A stretch of DNA of 64,000 bases from assembly GCF_025949665.1 (NCBI RefSeq), contig NZ_JAPDFT010000001.1, forward strand, positions 3,038,001 to 3,102,000, given 5' to 3'. How positions within the stretch are numbered: position 1 is the first letter of the stretch; every line of letters begins with the position of its first letter. The notes beneath the pieces were generated by a model, which was not told where the DNA came from, made no database searches, and saw nothing but the letters and a program-made list of their open reading frames with translations. Positions 52,637-62,955 of this stretch are shown here, piece by piece. The translations under genes were made by a program, and so were the position numbers. This DNA comes from Chryseobacterium viscerum (GTDB lineage: Bacteria; Bacteroidota; Bacteroidia; Flavobacteriales; Weeksellaceae).

Positions 52637-55600
52637 ATGAAAGACTTTTACTCTGTTTATAAACCTGCTTCTGATACAACAAAGCATTTCCTTTCTTCCT
52701 TCAAAAAATTTCTTTTTGCCATTTTATTTTTGTTCATTGCCAGCAATCAACTTTACTCCCAAAGAGATACTGAACATTGGTTTGCCCCTATGATGTCCAG
52801 GACCAATGATTCCAATAAACAGGCTTTGTTTTTGTCAACAGATTCTATGGTACCGTTTCCAGTCACTATTTATAACAATAATACAGTGATTGGAACTGTG
52901 ACGATCAGTAAAGGAAATCCGCAGTCTTTTGATATTCCGATGGACAATATGATTACCGGATCTCAATCGGAAGTATTTAAGGTAACAGGACGAGGTCTTT
53001 ATATAAAAGGAGAAAAACCTTTCTTCTGTACTTTCAGGTTTTCTACCAAAAGTCATGGGGAAATTCTTACCTCTAAGGGAAAGGCAGGAATTGGAAATAA
53101 GTTTTATGTGGCTTATGGACCTATTTCCAATTCTTCTTCTATCAATAATTTTACTTGTGGGGTTCTGGCAACAGAAGACAACACGGTAGTAATTGTTTCC
53201 AATTATGATTCTTCTGTTCAGTTTTCCAATGGTAATTCGGGAGCGTCTTCTCCCTCAATGACCTTTACGCTGAATAAAGGACAATCTTACATCATTGAAG
53301 GCAGAGGAAATCAGACAGGAAATCAAAATGGTTTTATTGGGGCAAAAATTGAGTCCAGTAAACCTGTAACAGTTACTAATGGAAATTTTAATGGACAGAT
53401 CATCAACTCCAGCAATGGTAGTGATATTTTAATGGATCAGTCGATACCGGTAGAACGTTTAGGGGATGATTTTGTCCTCGTTAAAGGCATGGCTCCGATT
53501 GCATCAAATGTAGAGGGTGCTGTAGTAACCGCTACGGAGAATAATACACAGGTGTATCTCAATGATGATGTGAATCCGGTTGTCACACTTAACGAAGGAC
53601 AGTTCTATCGGATCGGCTCTTCTTCTTACATGAATCAAAATAGTACCGGACATTATAACATGCACATCCGGACTACCAAAAAAGTCTACGTTTATCAGTT
53701 GATGGCGGGAACAGCAACGTCATTTGTTGAAATCACCATCGGTGCCAATTATATTCCTCCTCTCAACTGTTTCCTCCCTAAGAAAATAGATGAAATAGGA
53801 ATGATCAATGTATTACCTTATTACACAGCCATCACTCCTGCTGTCAAACTGAATATTATCACTGAAACAGGAGCTACAGTTACTGTTAACGGAATGCCTT
53901 TAACAACTGCACAGGGACCGTTTCCCGTAACCGGAAATGCTAATTGGGTTACTTACTCTGTCCCGAATGTTACCGGAAATATTACCGTAGAATCTACTAA
54001 AGCGGTGACGGCTGGTATTGCTGCAGGTGAAGGAAATGTAGGATACGGAGGGTATTTTGCCGGATTCTCTTCCATTCCCGTCATTTCTAAAAAGAGTGGA
54101 GAGTGTATTCCCGGAATGGTACTGGAAGTAGATGACAGCTATGTGTCCTATCAATGGAATTTCAACGGCTCACCTATACCCGGAGCAACAACCAATAATT
54201 ATACACCAACGCAAGCAGGAAATTATACTGCAACAGTGTCTGTAGGAGGAACGTGCCCTCCTGCAACAACACCTGTTTACAAAGCATTCAGCTGTTTGAC
54301 AAATACCACTAAGACTTTAACAGTTTGTTCAACGGGAAATCCTACCATGATCACTCCTGTGTTTTCCAATTCTTCTCAAACAATATTACCAAGCAGCGTA
54401 CAAATCATTACTCCACCAGCCAATGGAACTCTGACTGTAAATCCTGCAACTGGTATTCTTACCTATACAGCTAATACAGGAGCTACTATTGATACATTTA
54501 CTTATAAGTTCTGCGGAAATGTTCCGGAATTTGCAGACTGTGAGCAAGTAAAGGTAAATATTACCATACAGACAATAACCACAGCAAATACTATATTAAA
54601 AGCATGTAGCAATAATGGGACAGGAGTCTTCGATCTTACTTCGGCTAATGTTGGCGGGCCTGCGGGGGCTCAGAAAAAATATTATCAGACACCCGCTGAT
54701 CTTGCAGCCGGAACCAATGAAATTACATCAGCCAATGCCTATGTATCTGTTGCTCCAAAAGATGTTTATGTAAAAGTATCAAGTCCTGAAGGGTGTTTTG
54801 CTCAGGCAAAAATCAGTCTTCAATTCAATCCGTCCCCACAAGTTCAGAATGCTTCTTTAACTTCATGTTATATAGATGCTGCTCCGGATAAGGGAAGTTT
54901 TGACCTAACCAAGGCAATGGTTACCAGCGAAACAGGAATTACCAAAGAATACTATAAAACTCAACAGGATGCAGTATCAGGAATCAATGCTATCCCGAAC
55001 CCTATTATCTATATTTCTTCCAGCGGAACAGCATATATTAAGGTGGTTAATACAACAGGATGTTTCACCATTGCAACAGTAAATCTTACTGTTACATTAC
55101 CTCATCCTTCTTCTCTGCTTAAAGATCAGTCTATTTGTTTTAATTCTACCACAACACTGGATGCCGGTCCGGGTTATCAATCATATGAATGGAGTACGGG
55201 AGCTACAACTTCTTCTATCTCCAACGCAGGTGTAGGAGATTACTGGGTGATTTTAGGACATGACAATTGTTTTACAAAGCAGCATATTTCTGTAAAAAAA
55301 GCACCTGAAGCTGTTATCAGGCAAATTGATCTCGACAACAATAAGGCAACGCTTACCGTAACCGGAGGGAATCCTCCTTATTTATATTCCACTGATGGAG
55401 CCAACTGGCAAAGTTCAAATGTATTTACAGGGCTGCCTAATGGTCAGAATAAATTTTATGTAAAGGATTCTTACAACTGCGAACCAATACAGGTAGAACT
55501 GACGGTGATCAATATCATCAATGCCATTACACCTAATGGAGACAACATGAATGATATGATCTCCTACGCAGAACTTGCTTACAAGAAAGCGCTATCCTTT

Positions 55601-55786
55601 ACAGTACATGACAGATATGGAAACAATGTTTTTACAGGCACACGTTTCAACAATTATACATGGGACGGCATGTTCAATAATAAAAAACTGTTCACAGGAA
55701 CTTACTGGTACATAATCACCTGGAAAGAACCGGCTCTGAAAGACGCTGTCATCAAATACACAGGATGGATCTTACTGAAAAATTAA
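52637..55786 (+). CDS. Large T9SS type B (gliding-motility-type C-terminal domain) cargo protein, copy 1
   Basis: 1049 residues; long N-region before the hydrophobic signal ([18 protein letters not shown]). Residues about 48-470 are a domain shared with the next gene ([11 protein letters not shown] start; [35 protein letters not shown] region), possibly IgGFc-binding-like. Then an Ig-like domain ([20 protein letters not shown]), a cadherin/HYR-like domain ([20 protein letters not shown]), two tandem ~85-residue units ([18 protein letters not shown]) and the T9SS type B signal [16 protein letters not shown] ... WDG ... TGTYWYII ... YTGWILLKN. Surface protein; ligand unknown. Confidence 0.92.
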   Translation: MKDFYSVYKPASDTTKHFLSSFKKFLFAILFLFIASNQLYSQRDTEHWFAPMMSRTNDSNKQALFLSTDSMVPFPVTIYNNNTVIGTVTISKGNPQSFDIPMDNMITGSQSEVFKVTGRGLYIKGEKPFFCTFRFSTKSHGEILTSKGKAGIGNKFYVAYGPISNSSSINNFTCGVLATEDNTVVIVSNYDSSVQFSNGNSGASSPSMTFTLNKGQSYIIEGRGNQTGNQNGFIGAKIESSKPVTVTNGNFNGQIINSSNGSDILMDQSIPVERLGDDFVLVKGMAPIASNVEGAVVTATENNTQVYLNDDVNPVVTLNEGQFYRIGSSSYMNQNSTGHYNMHIRTTKKVYVYQLMAGTATSFVEITIGANYIPPLNCFLPKKIDEIGMINVLPYYTAITPAVKLNIITETGATVTVNGMPLTTAQGPFPVTGNANWVTYSVPNVTGNITVESTKAVTAGIAAGEGNVGYGGYFAGFSSIPVISKKSGECIPGMVLEVDDSYVSYQWNFNGSPIPGATTNNYTPTQAGNYTATVSVGGTCPPATTPVYKAFSCLTNTTKTLTVCSTGNPTMITPVFSNSSQTILPSSVQIITPPANGTLTVNPATGILTYTANTGATIDTFTYKFCGNVPEFADCEQVKVNITIQTITTANTILKACSNNGTGVFDLTSANVGGPAGAQKKYYQTPADLAAGTNEITSANAYVSVAPKDVYVKVSSPEGCFAQAKISLQFNPSPQVQNASLTSCYIDAAPDKGSFDLTKAMVTSETGITKEYYKTQQDAVSGINAIPNPIIYISSSGTAYIKVVNTTGCFTIATVNLTVTLPHPSSLLKDQSICFNSTTTLDAGPGYQSYEWSTGATTSSISNAGVGDYWVILGHDNCFTKQHISVKKAPEAVIRQIDLDNNKATLTVTGGNPPYLYSTDGANWQSSNVFTGLPNGQNKFYVKDSYNCEPIQVELTVINIINAITPNGDNMNDMISYAELAYKKALSFTVHDRYGNNVFTGTRFNNYTWDGMFNNKKLFTGTYWYIITWKEPALKDAVIKYTGWILLKN

Positions 55787-55877
55787 AGATTAATCTAAAC
55801 ACAATCAATCAATTGTAACAAAGCTTGCTTTCATGAAAAGCTGCATGCCTTATTTAATCTAATCTTCCTTAAAGCTT

Positions 55878-58800
55878 ATGAAAAGGATCTTATTTATCTT
55901 TATATTACTATTTGCCTCATCATCTGTTTGTGCACAAAGGGATACAGACCATTGGTTTGCACCTATGATCGCGAGTTCTTCGAACGGCTCACCCAAACAG
56001 GCATTATATCTTTCCACAGACAGCAATACTCCTTTCCCTGTCAGTATTTACAATAACAATACTGTGATAGGAACAGTTACCATCAGCAAAGGAAGTCCAC
56101 AGAGTTTTGATGTTCCGATGAATCTGATGATAGGACAAAATACAACCGATGCGATGAGTGTAAAAACAAGGGGACTTTATCTTCACGGAGACCTCCCGTT
56201 TTTTGCCACGTACAGGTTTTCGGAAGTTAATCATGGAGAAATTCTGACATCCAAGGGAAAAGCCGGAATTGGTAATAAATTTTATGCTGTATATGCTCCA
56301 TTAATGAACAATCAGCCTTCGCAAAATTTTTCCTGTGGTATTCTGGCAACCGAAGACAATACCCAGATCAAAGTTTCAGGATATGGTATGACTACGTGGT
56401 TCTATAATAATTTTAACGGACTTACCCATCCCAGTATTACAATCACCCTGAATAAAGGACAATCCTATATTTTTGCCGGATTTGCCAATAAACCGGGCAA
56501 CAAAGACGGGTTTATCGGTGCTAAAATTGAAGCTACCAAACCTGTATCTGTGACCAATGGAAATTATCATGGTCAGTTTGGAATGACACCTCCTTATAAC
56601 GGCGAGGATATTATCATGGATCAGTCTGTTCCGGTAGAACGTTTAGGTCAGGAGTTTGTGCTTATTAAAGGAATGGGAAATCTTATTCCTGAAATTGAGG
56701 GAGCTATTGTTGTCGCTACAGAAAACAATACAGAGATCAGGCTTAACAACAACCCAACACCTGTGATAACGCTCAACGAAGGGCAGTATTACAGGGTAAG
56801 TGCAATGAATTATGTACTCAATGGGCCTTCTCATCACAATATGTACATCAAAGCTTCAAAGAATGTCTATGTCTATCAGTTGTTATCAGGTATTGCAGAC
56901 AATGATGCTACGGAAGGGTTCAATTATATACCACCTCTTAACTGTTTTCTTCCTACTGTTATTGATGAAATAGGAAAAATAGGAGAACTTCCTTATTATA
57001 CAACTTTCAATCCACCGCTTTTTGTAAAGCTTAATATTCTTACCCAAACAGGAGCCGGAGTAACAGTAAACGGAGTAACTCCTACCGCAGCAGAAGGACC
57101 TTTCCCTGTCTCCGGAACTCCAAACTGGGTTTCATACTCAATTCCCAATATCTCTGGAAATGTTACAGTGACTTCTACCAAAGCAGTTACAGCCGGTATT
57201 ATAGGAGGTAGTGGAAATCTTGGCTACGGAGGATATTTTGCAGGCTTCAATTCAATTCCGGTGATCAGTAAATCTGCAGGCGAATGTGTTCCGGGAATTA
57301 CTTTAGAAGTAGAAAGCGGCTTTGACCATTATCAATGGAACCTCAATGGAAATCCTATTCCGGGAGCTAACGGCAACACCTACAATCCTACTCAGGCAGG
57401 AAATTATACAGTATCCATCACGAAAAGCACATGTACTCCTCTTACAACTTATCCTTACAAGGTATACAGCTGTCTTGTGAATACCGTAAAACCAATGAAT
57501 GTCTGCAGTGCCGGTACACCTACTACCATCACTCCTGCATTCTCCAATTCTACACAGACTCCGGTACCGGGGACAGTGCAGATTATTACCCCACCTGCCA
57601 ATGGCACTTTAACGATAAACCCAACAACTGGAATTCTTACCTATACGGCCAACGCAGGAACAATAACTGATACTTTCACTTATAAATTCTGTGGAAATGA
57701 TCCTGACTTTACAGATTGTGAACAGGTAAAAGTAAATGTAACCGTTCAGCCTCTGATTTTAACGGATACTACCGTAAAAACCTGCGAGACCAACGGAACG
57801 GGTATTTTCGATCTTACTACAGCTGCTGTAGGAGGACCGGCCAATGCCATCAGAAAATATTATCCTACCATGACAGATTTAAATGCCGGAACCAATGAAA
57901 TTACTCCTGCCAATGCCTATCTATCAGCAGTTCCTGCCACAGCGTTTGTAAAGGTAACCACCGTTGAAGGCTGTACGGCAAATGCTAAAATAACCCTTCA
58001 GTTTTATCCAGCTCCAAATGTGCAGAACGCAACTCTTAACGGATGTTTTGTTCCAAGCAATCCTAATACAGGAACTTTTGATCTGACTACTGCTCTTGTC
58101 ACTACCACTACTCCTGTGACGAAGAGATATTATTCTACTCTTACAGATGCCACTAATGGAACGAATGAAATAACCACTCCAACTGCTTATATTTCTCCAA
58201 ATACAACAGTTTATGTGAAGGTAACTACGGGTAATGGCTGTTTTGATTTCGCCCAAATTACTTTAACGGTCATTCCACCCAAGCCCTCTCCTCTTTTAGT
58301 GGATCAGTATATATGTCCTGATGCAAGAACCACACTGGATGCCGGGCCGGGTTATACCTCTTATTTATGGAGTACAGGAGCAACGACACCTTCTATCATT
58401 GCTTCCATAGGTAATTATTGGATAATCCTGACTTCCAACGGATGTGAAACAAAACAATTTGTAAAAGTAATGTCTGTTCCTATTCCCAAAATCAAGAAGA
58501 TAGAAACCACAGGAAATACGGTTACCCTCACTGTGGAAGGCGGCACACCTCCATATCAGTATTCAAGGGATGGAATGATATGGCAGGATTCTAATGTATT
58601 CAGTGGTCTTCCAAGAGGTAAAAATATTTTTTATGTGAAAGATTCCAGCAACTGTACTCCTGTAGAGACTCAGATCCTGGTTCCGAATCTTATTAATGCC
58701 ATTACTCCCAACAGTGACGGCATCAACGACACCCTGGATTATTCTGAGCTTGGGTTTTTGAAAGATCTGAAGTTTGGTATTTTCAACCGATACGGACAGC

Positions 58801-58964
58801 TCATTCATTCTTCTGATAAGAATAATAATTTAAAATGGGATGGTACCATCGGTGGTACTCCCGTGAACAGTGGTACTTACTGGTATGAAATAAAGTGGAT
58901 GGATCCGGATACCCAAAAGCTTGTTTCCTATACTGGATGGATTCTGGTAAAAAACAGGAATTAA
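55878..58964 (+). CDS. Large T9SS type B cargo protein, copy 2 (tandem paralogue)
   Basis: 1028 residues, signal peptide (cleavage near VCAQ-R). Domain order is the same as the previous gene from the first mature residues (RDTDHWFAPMI) to the end (NAITPNSDGINDTLDYSE and SGTYWYEIKWM), and most blocks are near-identical, so the pair is a recent-looking tandem duplication with divergence concentrated in loops. Cotranscription with copy 1 is likely: the 91-base spacer contains no terminator. Confidence 0.92.
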   Translation: MKRILFIFILLFASSSVCAQRDTDHWFAPMIASSSNGSPKQALYLSTDSNTPFPVSIYNNNTVIGTVTISKGSPQSFDVPMNLMIGQNTTDAMSVKTRGLYLHGDLPFFATYRFSEVNHGEILTSKGKAGIGNKFYAVYAPLMNNQPSQNFSCGILATEDNTQIKVSGYGMTTWFYNNFNGLTHPSITITLNKGQSYIFAGFANKPGNKDGFIGAKIEATKPVSVTNGNYHGQFGMTPPYNGEDIIMDQSVPVERLGQEFVLIKGMGNLIPEIEGAIVVATENNTEIRLNNNPTPVITLNEGQYYRVSAMNYVLNGPSHHNMYIKASKNVYVYQLLSGIADNDATEGFNYIPPLNCFLPTVIDEIGKIGELPYYTTFNPPLFVKLNILTQTGAGVTVNGVTPTAAEGPFPVSGTPNWVSYSIPNISGNVTVTSTKAVTAGIIGGSGNLGYGGYFAGFNSIPVISKSAGECVPGITLEVESGFDHYQWNLNGNPIPGANGNTYNPTQAGNYTVSITKSTCTPLTTYPYKVYSCLVNTVKPMNVCSAGTPTTITPAFSNSTQTPVPGTVQIITPPANGTLTINPTTGILTYTANAGTITDTFTYKFCGNDPDFTDCEQVKVNVTVQPLILTDTTVKTCETNGTGIFDLTTAAVGGPANAIRKYYPTMTDLNAGTNEITPANAYLSAVPATAFVKVTTVEGCTANAKITLQFYPAPNVQNATLNGCFVPSNPNTGTFDLTTALVTTTTPVTKRYYSTLTDATNGTNEITTPTAYISPNTTVYVKVTTGNGCFDFAQITLTVIPPKPSPLLVDQYICPDARTTLDAGPGYTSYLWSTGATTPSIIASIGNYWIILTSNGCETKQFVKVMSVPIPKIKKIETTGNTVTLTVEGGTPPYQYSRDGMIWQDSNVFSGLPRGKNIFYVKDSSNCTPVETQILVPNLINAITPNSDGINDTLDYSELGFLKDLKFGIFNRYGQLIHSSDKNNNLKWDGTIGGTPVNSGTYWYEIKWMDPDTQKLVSYTGWILVKNRN

Positions 58965-59013
58965 ATCAGATACAACTTCCTTATCAGGATTGTAATACTT
59001 TTTGTTTAAAGAG

Positions 59014-59042
59014 ACTGTCTCATTTTTTTGAGACAGTTTTTT
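59014..59042 (+). terminator. Terminator after the T9SS type B pair
   Basis: Stem ACTGTCTCA/TGAGACAGT with a T-rich loop and T-run, 50 bases after the stop. Confidence 0.9.
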
Positions 59043-59222
59043 ATTTTTTAATCCATCATCAGACTTATATATTTCCCGGAACCAGGAAAAACAAGACGAA
59101 TTGACATCATTTTTCGCATGGCATTATTTTCGACCAAAGAATAAACAGTTTTCATATAAATCTTTTGTTTTTTATTAAATTTAAAACCAAATAACAAAGT
59201 GAATATACATTTAGCAACTGGG

Positions 59223-59230
59223 TAATTTTG
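59223..59230 (+). promoter_or_regulatory. Putative -7 box (TAATTTTG) of the esterase-ABC operon
   Basis: TAnnTTTG match ending six bases before the ATG at 59236, so the mRNA could be leaderless or nearly so. No -33 TTTG at the right distance. Confidence 0.45.
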
Positions 59231-59235
59231 AATGG

Positions 59236-60510
59236 ATGAAAAAAATACTTTACACTTTTATAATTTCTGTCATTGCAGTTTTAATCCTGAATAAAATTGT
59301 TTTTAAAGATATTCCCGAAAAAGAAAAACAGGAACTCCTGAACGACGTCCAGCGGTACAAACATCCCATAAAAAGCATTTCTATGATCTATCCGGACAAT
59401 AGCGATCTGAAGGTTCTGGACTCTGTGCTTCAAGAGAACAGGATTCTAATGCTGGGAGAAAACATCCATTATGACGGAGCTACCATGCAGGCCAAAAGCA
59501 GGCTCATTAAATATCTTCATGAGAATATGGGGTATAATGTTGTGCTCTATGAAGCAGGACAATACGATACATGGATGATGAATGAAGAAATGAAGAACCA
59601 CAATCTGAAAATTCCCTCAGCTTCTATAGGAGGAACGGGACTTTTTGATTTTTGGTGGAATAATAAGGAAACCCATCCTTTGATCAGTTATTATCAAACA
59701 ACTAAAACTTCAGCTCATCCGATAGAACTGGGCGGGTTTGATATTCAGTTTTCCGGAGATGAACTCTATGAAAAACGCGGTAAGCTGCTGAAGGATTTTT
59801 TAAACAAAAATTCGATTGAGCTTAAGCCATTTCCTCTTTTAAACAAGAACCTTAATCAGATCTCTAATTTTATGTACAAAGGGTTTGCCAGTAAAAACTT
59901 ACCCGGCAATCAGAAAAAGGATATTCTGGAGGAAATCAGCAGACTGGAACATGTGGTTTCAAAATTGAAAAAAGATCCTGAAAACATTATGTATGCACGG
60001 TATTTACATGACATGAGGAACAATTTCGATAAGATATGGAAATACAAATCCGGATCTATGCAGAGTATGCAGTTCAGAGATTCTTTGATGGCTAAAAACC
60101 TTATTCATCAGATTGACTCCGTTTATCAAGGACAAAAATTGATTGTCTGGTGTGCAAATTTACACACTTTTGCAAGCCGGTACAGCAAAGATTATTTGCC
60201 TTTGGGCGCTTATATCAAAAGTAAATACGGAAAGGCTTCTTATATGATTGATTTTTCATCCTACGCCAAATACAATAAAACCAGAACATTAGTAGATAAA
60301 CCGGGAAAACTTGCCATCGAAAATACATTTCACGCAACGAAGACCCCTTATTTTTTTATCAATCTCAGAAATATCCCGGAAAGTTCCGTACTGAAGAAAG
60401 AGTTTGTATCCACCATCAACCAGGGAACAGATCAGAAAAAAGTCTGGAGCCGGTTTTTTGACGGAATATTTTATATAGACACCAATACTTCTTTAACACC
60501 CATCGAATAA
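59236..60510 (+). CDS. Erythromycin-esterase-family protein
   Basis: 424 residues, N-terminal membrane anchor or signal (ILYTFIISVIAVLILNKIVF). The family block is RILMLGENIHYDGATMQAKS with E75 and H78, followed by YNVVLYEAGQYD (E106) and LIVWCANLHTFASRYSKDY, whose histidine is also expected. Real macrolide esterases are a small part of this superfamily, so resistance is not implied. Unlike EreA/EreB it carries an N-terminal export segment. Its stop overlaps the ABC ATPase ATG by one base. Confidence 0.82.
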   Translation: MKKILYTFIISVIAVLILNKIVFKDIPEKEKQELLNDVQRYKHPIKSISMIYPDNSDLKVLDSVLQENRILMLGENIHYDGATMQAKSRLIKYLHENMGYNVVLYEAGQYDTWMMNEEMKNHNLKIPSASIGGTGLFDFWWNNKETHPLISYYQTTKTSAHPIELGGFDIQFSGDELYEKRGKLLKDFLNKNSIELKPFPLLNKNLNQISNFMYKGFASKNLPGNQKKDILEEISRLEHVVSKLKKDPENIMYARYLHDMRNNFDKIWKYKSGSMQSMQFRDSLMAKNLIHQIDSVYQGQKLIVWCANLHTFASRYSKDYLPLGAYIKSKYGKASYMIDFSSYAKYNKTRTLVDKPGKLAIENTFHATKTPYFFINLRNIPESSVLKKEFVSTINQGTDQKKVWSRFFDGIFYIDTNTSLTPIE

Positions 60511-61412
60511 TGGAAAGCATCACTACTAAAAATCTCAGCTATACCATAGGTTCTAAAACCATTCTGAACAATATCAACCTCAATATTCCCGAAGGCAGTA
60601 TTTATGGCTATCTGGGAAGAAACGGAGCAGGAAAATCGACCACGATCAAACTCCTTTTGGGACTTCTGGAATCATCAGGTGACAATATTTTCATTCAAAA
60701 TAAAAGCTTAAAGCAGAATAGAACAGAAACTCTCGCCAACACAGGAAACCTGATTGAATCTCCTTGTTTTTATACCAAGCTCACTGTTTCTGAAAACTTA
60801 AAATACCTGGACATTATCTATGGTAAAGGAAACAAAAGGATTGATGAGGTTCTGGAACTGGTAGATCTTCTTAACGAAAAGAAAAAGAAGGCAAGCGCCC
60901 TGTCTATGGGAATGAAACAGCGTCTTGGAATTGCAATGGCTATTTTTCATGACCCGAAACTTCTGATTCTGGATGAACCTCTCAACGGACTTGATCCTCA
61001 GGGAATCTTTGAAATGAGAAAACTCTTCCAGCATCTGAATGAGCTGGGAAAAACCATTTTCCTTTCGAGCCATATTCTGAGCGAGCTTGAAAAAACGGCG
61101 ACCCACATCGGAATTATAGAAGGGGGACAAATGATTTTCCAGGGAACAAAAAATGATCTTCTAAGCAAAGTGGAAAAAGAAGTTGCTTTAAAAGTTAATC
61201 CTGTTGAAAAAGCATTATCTCTGCTCCAGGGCACTTTTTCCGCAACGCTGAATAATACAAACAAAATTTCTGTAAGAATCAATGATGATAAAGAATTCAA
61301 CGGACTTCTCACAACGTTGATCCAGAATGGAATTGAGATCTATGACATAGAATCTCAAAGCACCAATCTTGAACAGATCTTCATTAATTTAATTGCTAAA
61401 AAACATGACTAA
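60510..61412 (+). CDS. ABC transporter ATPase (BcrA/CcmA-like)
   Basis: 300 residues. Walker A GRNGAGKSTT (37-46), signature LSMGMKQRLGIAMAI, Walker B LLILDEPLNGLDP, H loop SSHILSE. A C-terminal extension (about 215-300) is of the kind found in bacitracin or lantibiotic-immunity transporters. Starts within the esterase stop (TAATG) and overlaps the permease gene by eight bases. Confidence 0.92.
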   Translation: MESITTKNLSYTIGSKTILNNINLNIPEGSIYGYLGRNGAGKSTTIKLLLGLLESSGDNIFIQNKSLKQNRTETLANTGNLIESPCFYTKLTVSENLKYLDIIYGKGNKRIDEVLELVDLLNEKKKKASALSMGMKQRLGIAMAIFHDPKLLILDEPLNGLDPQGIFEMRKLFQHLNELGKTIFLSSHILSELEKTATHIGIIEGGQMIFQGTKNDLLSKVEKEVALKVNPVEKALSLLQGTFSATLNNTNKISVRINDDKEFNGLLTTLIQNGIEIYDIESQSTNLEQIFINLIAKKHD

Positions 61413-62187
61413 TACCAATACTTTCTTCAAAGCTTTTTCTTCCGAGCAGTATAAACTCTCGAAAAACAAAGAGATTTTCGGGATTCTGCTGCTTCCTGTT
61501 TTAATCATCTTTGCGATTGATCTGTACATGGTTTATGATGTACTCCGTTCTGGAATGGAAGAATCAGAGGGAACGGTAAATCCCTGGAAAATGTCATTGG
61601 GAAGGACTGTGTTTATGTTTTTCTATCTTCTCTACCCTATTCTGGTATCGCTTTTTGTACATGCCTGCTGTGATGTGGAATACCGGAATAATAATTATAA
61701 AATTCTGTTCACACTTCCGGTTTCCAAGGCTAAAATATTTTTCTCAAAAGCTATATTTATCCAGATAACTGTTTTTTTCTCTGTGCTTTTCTCTTATCTG
61801 ACTTTTCTGCTAAGCGGATATCTGCTAAGTATCATTTTTCCACAGCTGGGTTTCCAGAATTATGATTTCAGAGAAGTGATATTTTATGTCTTTCTGAAGT
61901 TTTTCATTACTCTTTCTGCCATTGCTATGGTACAGCTAGCTTTGAGTCTTCTTTTTAAAAATTTCATTTATCCTATCGGTTTTGGAGTATTCATGCTGCT
62001 TTTCACAACGATTATCCATGAGAAAAAATTTGCTGATTTTTTGATTTATACCGGTGGCTACAAATCAATGGAAAACTTCATGAACGAAAATATCGCTTTT
62101 GAAAGAATAGATTACTGTAATATTGCTGCCATTTTTATCTTTATGGCTGCGAGTTTTTATCTTTTTGTAAAGAAGAAAGGGGGATAG
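61405..62187 (+). CDS. ABC transporter permease (ABC-2/lantibiotic-immunity type)
   Basis: 260 residues from the ATG giving MTNTNTFFKAFSSEQYKLSK; another possible TTG start lies four codons upstream inside the ATPase gene. Six membrane helices (for example ILLLPVLIIFAIDLYMVYDV, TVFMFFYLLYPILVSLFVHA). LSKNKEIFG start resembles BcrB/MutE-type permeases. With the ATPase it forms an exporter, possibly removing a peptide antibiotic from the membrane; substrate unknown. Confidence 0.85.
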   Translation: MTNTNTFFKAFSSEQYKLSKNKEIFGILLLPVLIIFAIDLYMVYDVLRSGMEESEGTVNPWKMSLGRTVFMFFYLLYPILVSLFVHACCDVEYRNNNYKILFTLPVSKAKIFFSKAIFIQITVFFSVLFSYLTFLLSGYLLSIIFPQLGFQNYDFREVIFYVFLKFFITLSAIAMVQLALSLLFKNFIYPIGFGVFMLLFTTIIHEKKFADFLIYTGGYKSMENFMNENIAFERIDYCNIAAIFIFMAASFYLFVKKKGG

Positions 62188-62291
62188 AAAAATTGCTGGA
62201 AGCAGGGAGCTGGAGGATAGAAGTTCACACTACATCATTTGATAGATATTAATTAACTTCCCTCTCCCATCTTCACGCTTCCTTTCCTAAT

Positions 62292-62816
62292 TTACGCTAC
62301 TTCTTTTACTTTTGTTCCGTTCTTAGCAGCTTCAATTTTCTTATTATTTCTAAGCTCACGTTTCATTTTACGGTAATCCCAGGGAGCGAGAGCATTACTA
62401 TCCTGCCAAAGCCCCATCCTTTTAAGCTTTGCAGTTTCCTGCAGTTTCCCTAAAGAATCATCTTTGGAATAGGAGTAATACCACCATCCCATTCCAGCTT
62501 TGATAAGCTCTTTGGAAAGGTATTTCCCATCATCATAATACACTTTCGCAATAGATCTCCCATAACGGTCCGTGTTCGTCTCAACAAAGCTTACCGTTTT
62601 TCCAAATACCTGGGCAGAAGTAAACTGTTTGGCATTTTTCCCGAATGCCTGTCCACTTTCCGGACAATCGACTTCGGCCAGCCTGATTTTTTTTTGCTGG
62701 TTTCCTTTTAAAAGTAAAGTAATGGTATCTCCGTCTGAAATTTTGATCACTTTTCCGGTAGTCTGTGAGAATAGAAATGCGGGGAAAAGTACGTACAGCA
62801 GCATTAATCGTTTCAT
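62292..62816 (-). CDS. Secreted thermonuclease-like nuclease (SNase fold)
   Basis: 174 residues, signal peptide (cleavage near LFSQ-T). SNase domain with DGDTITLLLKGN, IRLAEVDCPESGQ (R45, D50, E53 equivalents of the catalytic set) and DRYGRSIAKVYYDDGKYLSK (R84/R87). It likely degrades extracellular DNA or RNA using calcium. The gene stands just before the Rhs-module repeat region and has a -7 box five bases upstream. Confidence 0.9.
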   Translation of the reverse strand: MKRLMLLYVLFPAFLFSQTTGKVIKISDGDTITLLLKGNQQKKIRLAEVDCPESGQAFGKNAKQFTSAQVFGKTVSFVETNTDRYGRSIAKVYYDDGKYLSKELIKAGMGWWYYSYSKDDSLGKLQETAKLKRMGLWQDSNALAPWDYRKMKRELRNNKKIEAAKNGTKVKEVA

Positions 62817-62820
62817 GGGG

Positions 62821-62828
62821 CAAATATA
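62821..62828 (-). promoter_or_regulatory. Putative -7 box (TATATTTG) of the nuclease gene
   Basis: Minus-strand match ending five bases before the ATG, so the message would be leaderless or start from the next ATG (four codons on). Confidence 0.45.
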
Positions 62829-62852
62829 GGGATTAGTGGGTCTTGTTTAATT

Positions 62853-62945
62853 AAAAAACCTCGCAAAATGCGAGGTTTTTATAATATTGAATTGAGTTAT
62901 TTGTTTTTTTCACCTCAAAGTTGGGAGACTTTGTGGAACAGGCAT
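62853..62945. repeat. Module-end direct repeat, copy 1, with terminator hairpin
   Basis: Starts with the hairpin AAAAACCTCGCA/TGCGAGGTTTTT (62854-62880) and continues through TTTTTTTCACCTCAAAG to GGAGACTTTG. A diverged copy is at 63902-64000. On the minus strand both copies keep a frame reading K-S-P-(N/D)-F-E-V-K-K; in this copy it is in frame with the immunity gene but past its stop. The hairpin ends the minus-strand immunity transcript. Confidence 0.8.
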
Positions 62946-62955
62946 TTCAATTCCA

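Noticed and set aside
59236..60510. Calling the esterase-like protein a macrolide-resistance gene
   Set aside because: Only superfamily motifs are visible; most members are not macrolide esterases and this one has an export segment.
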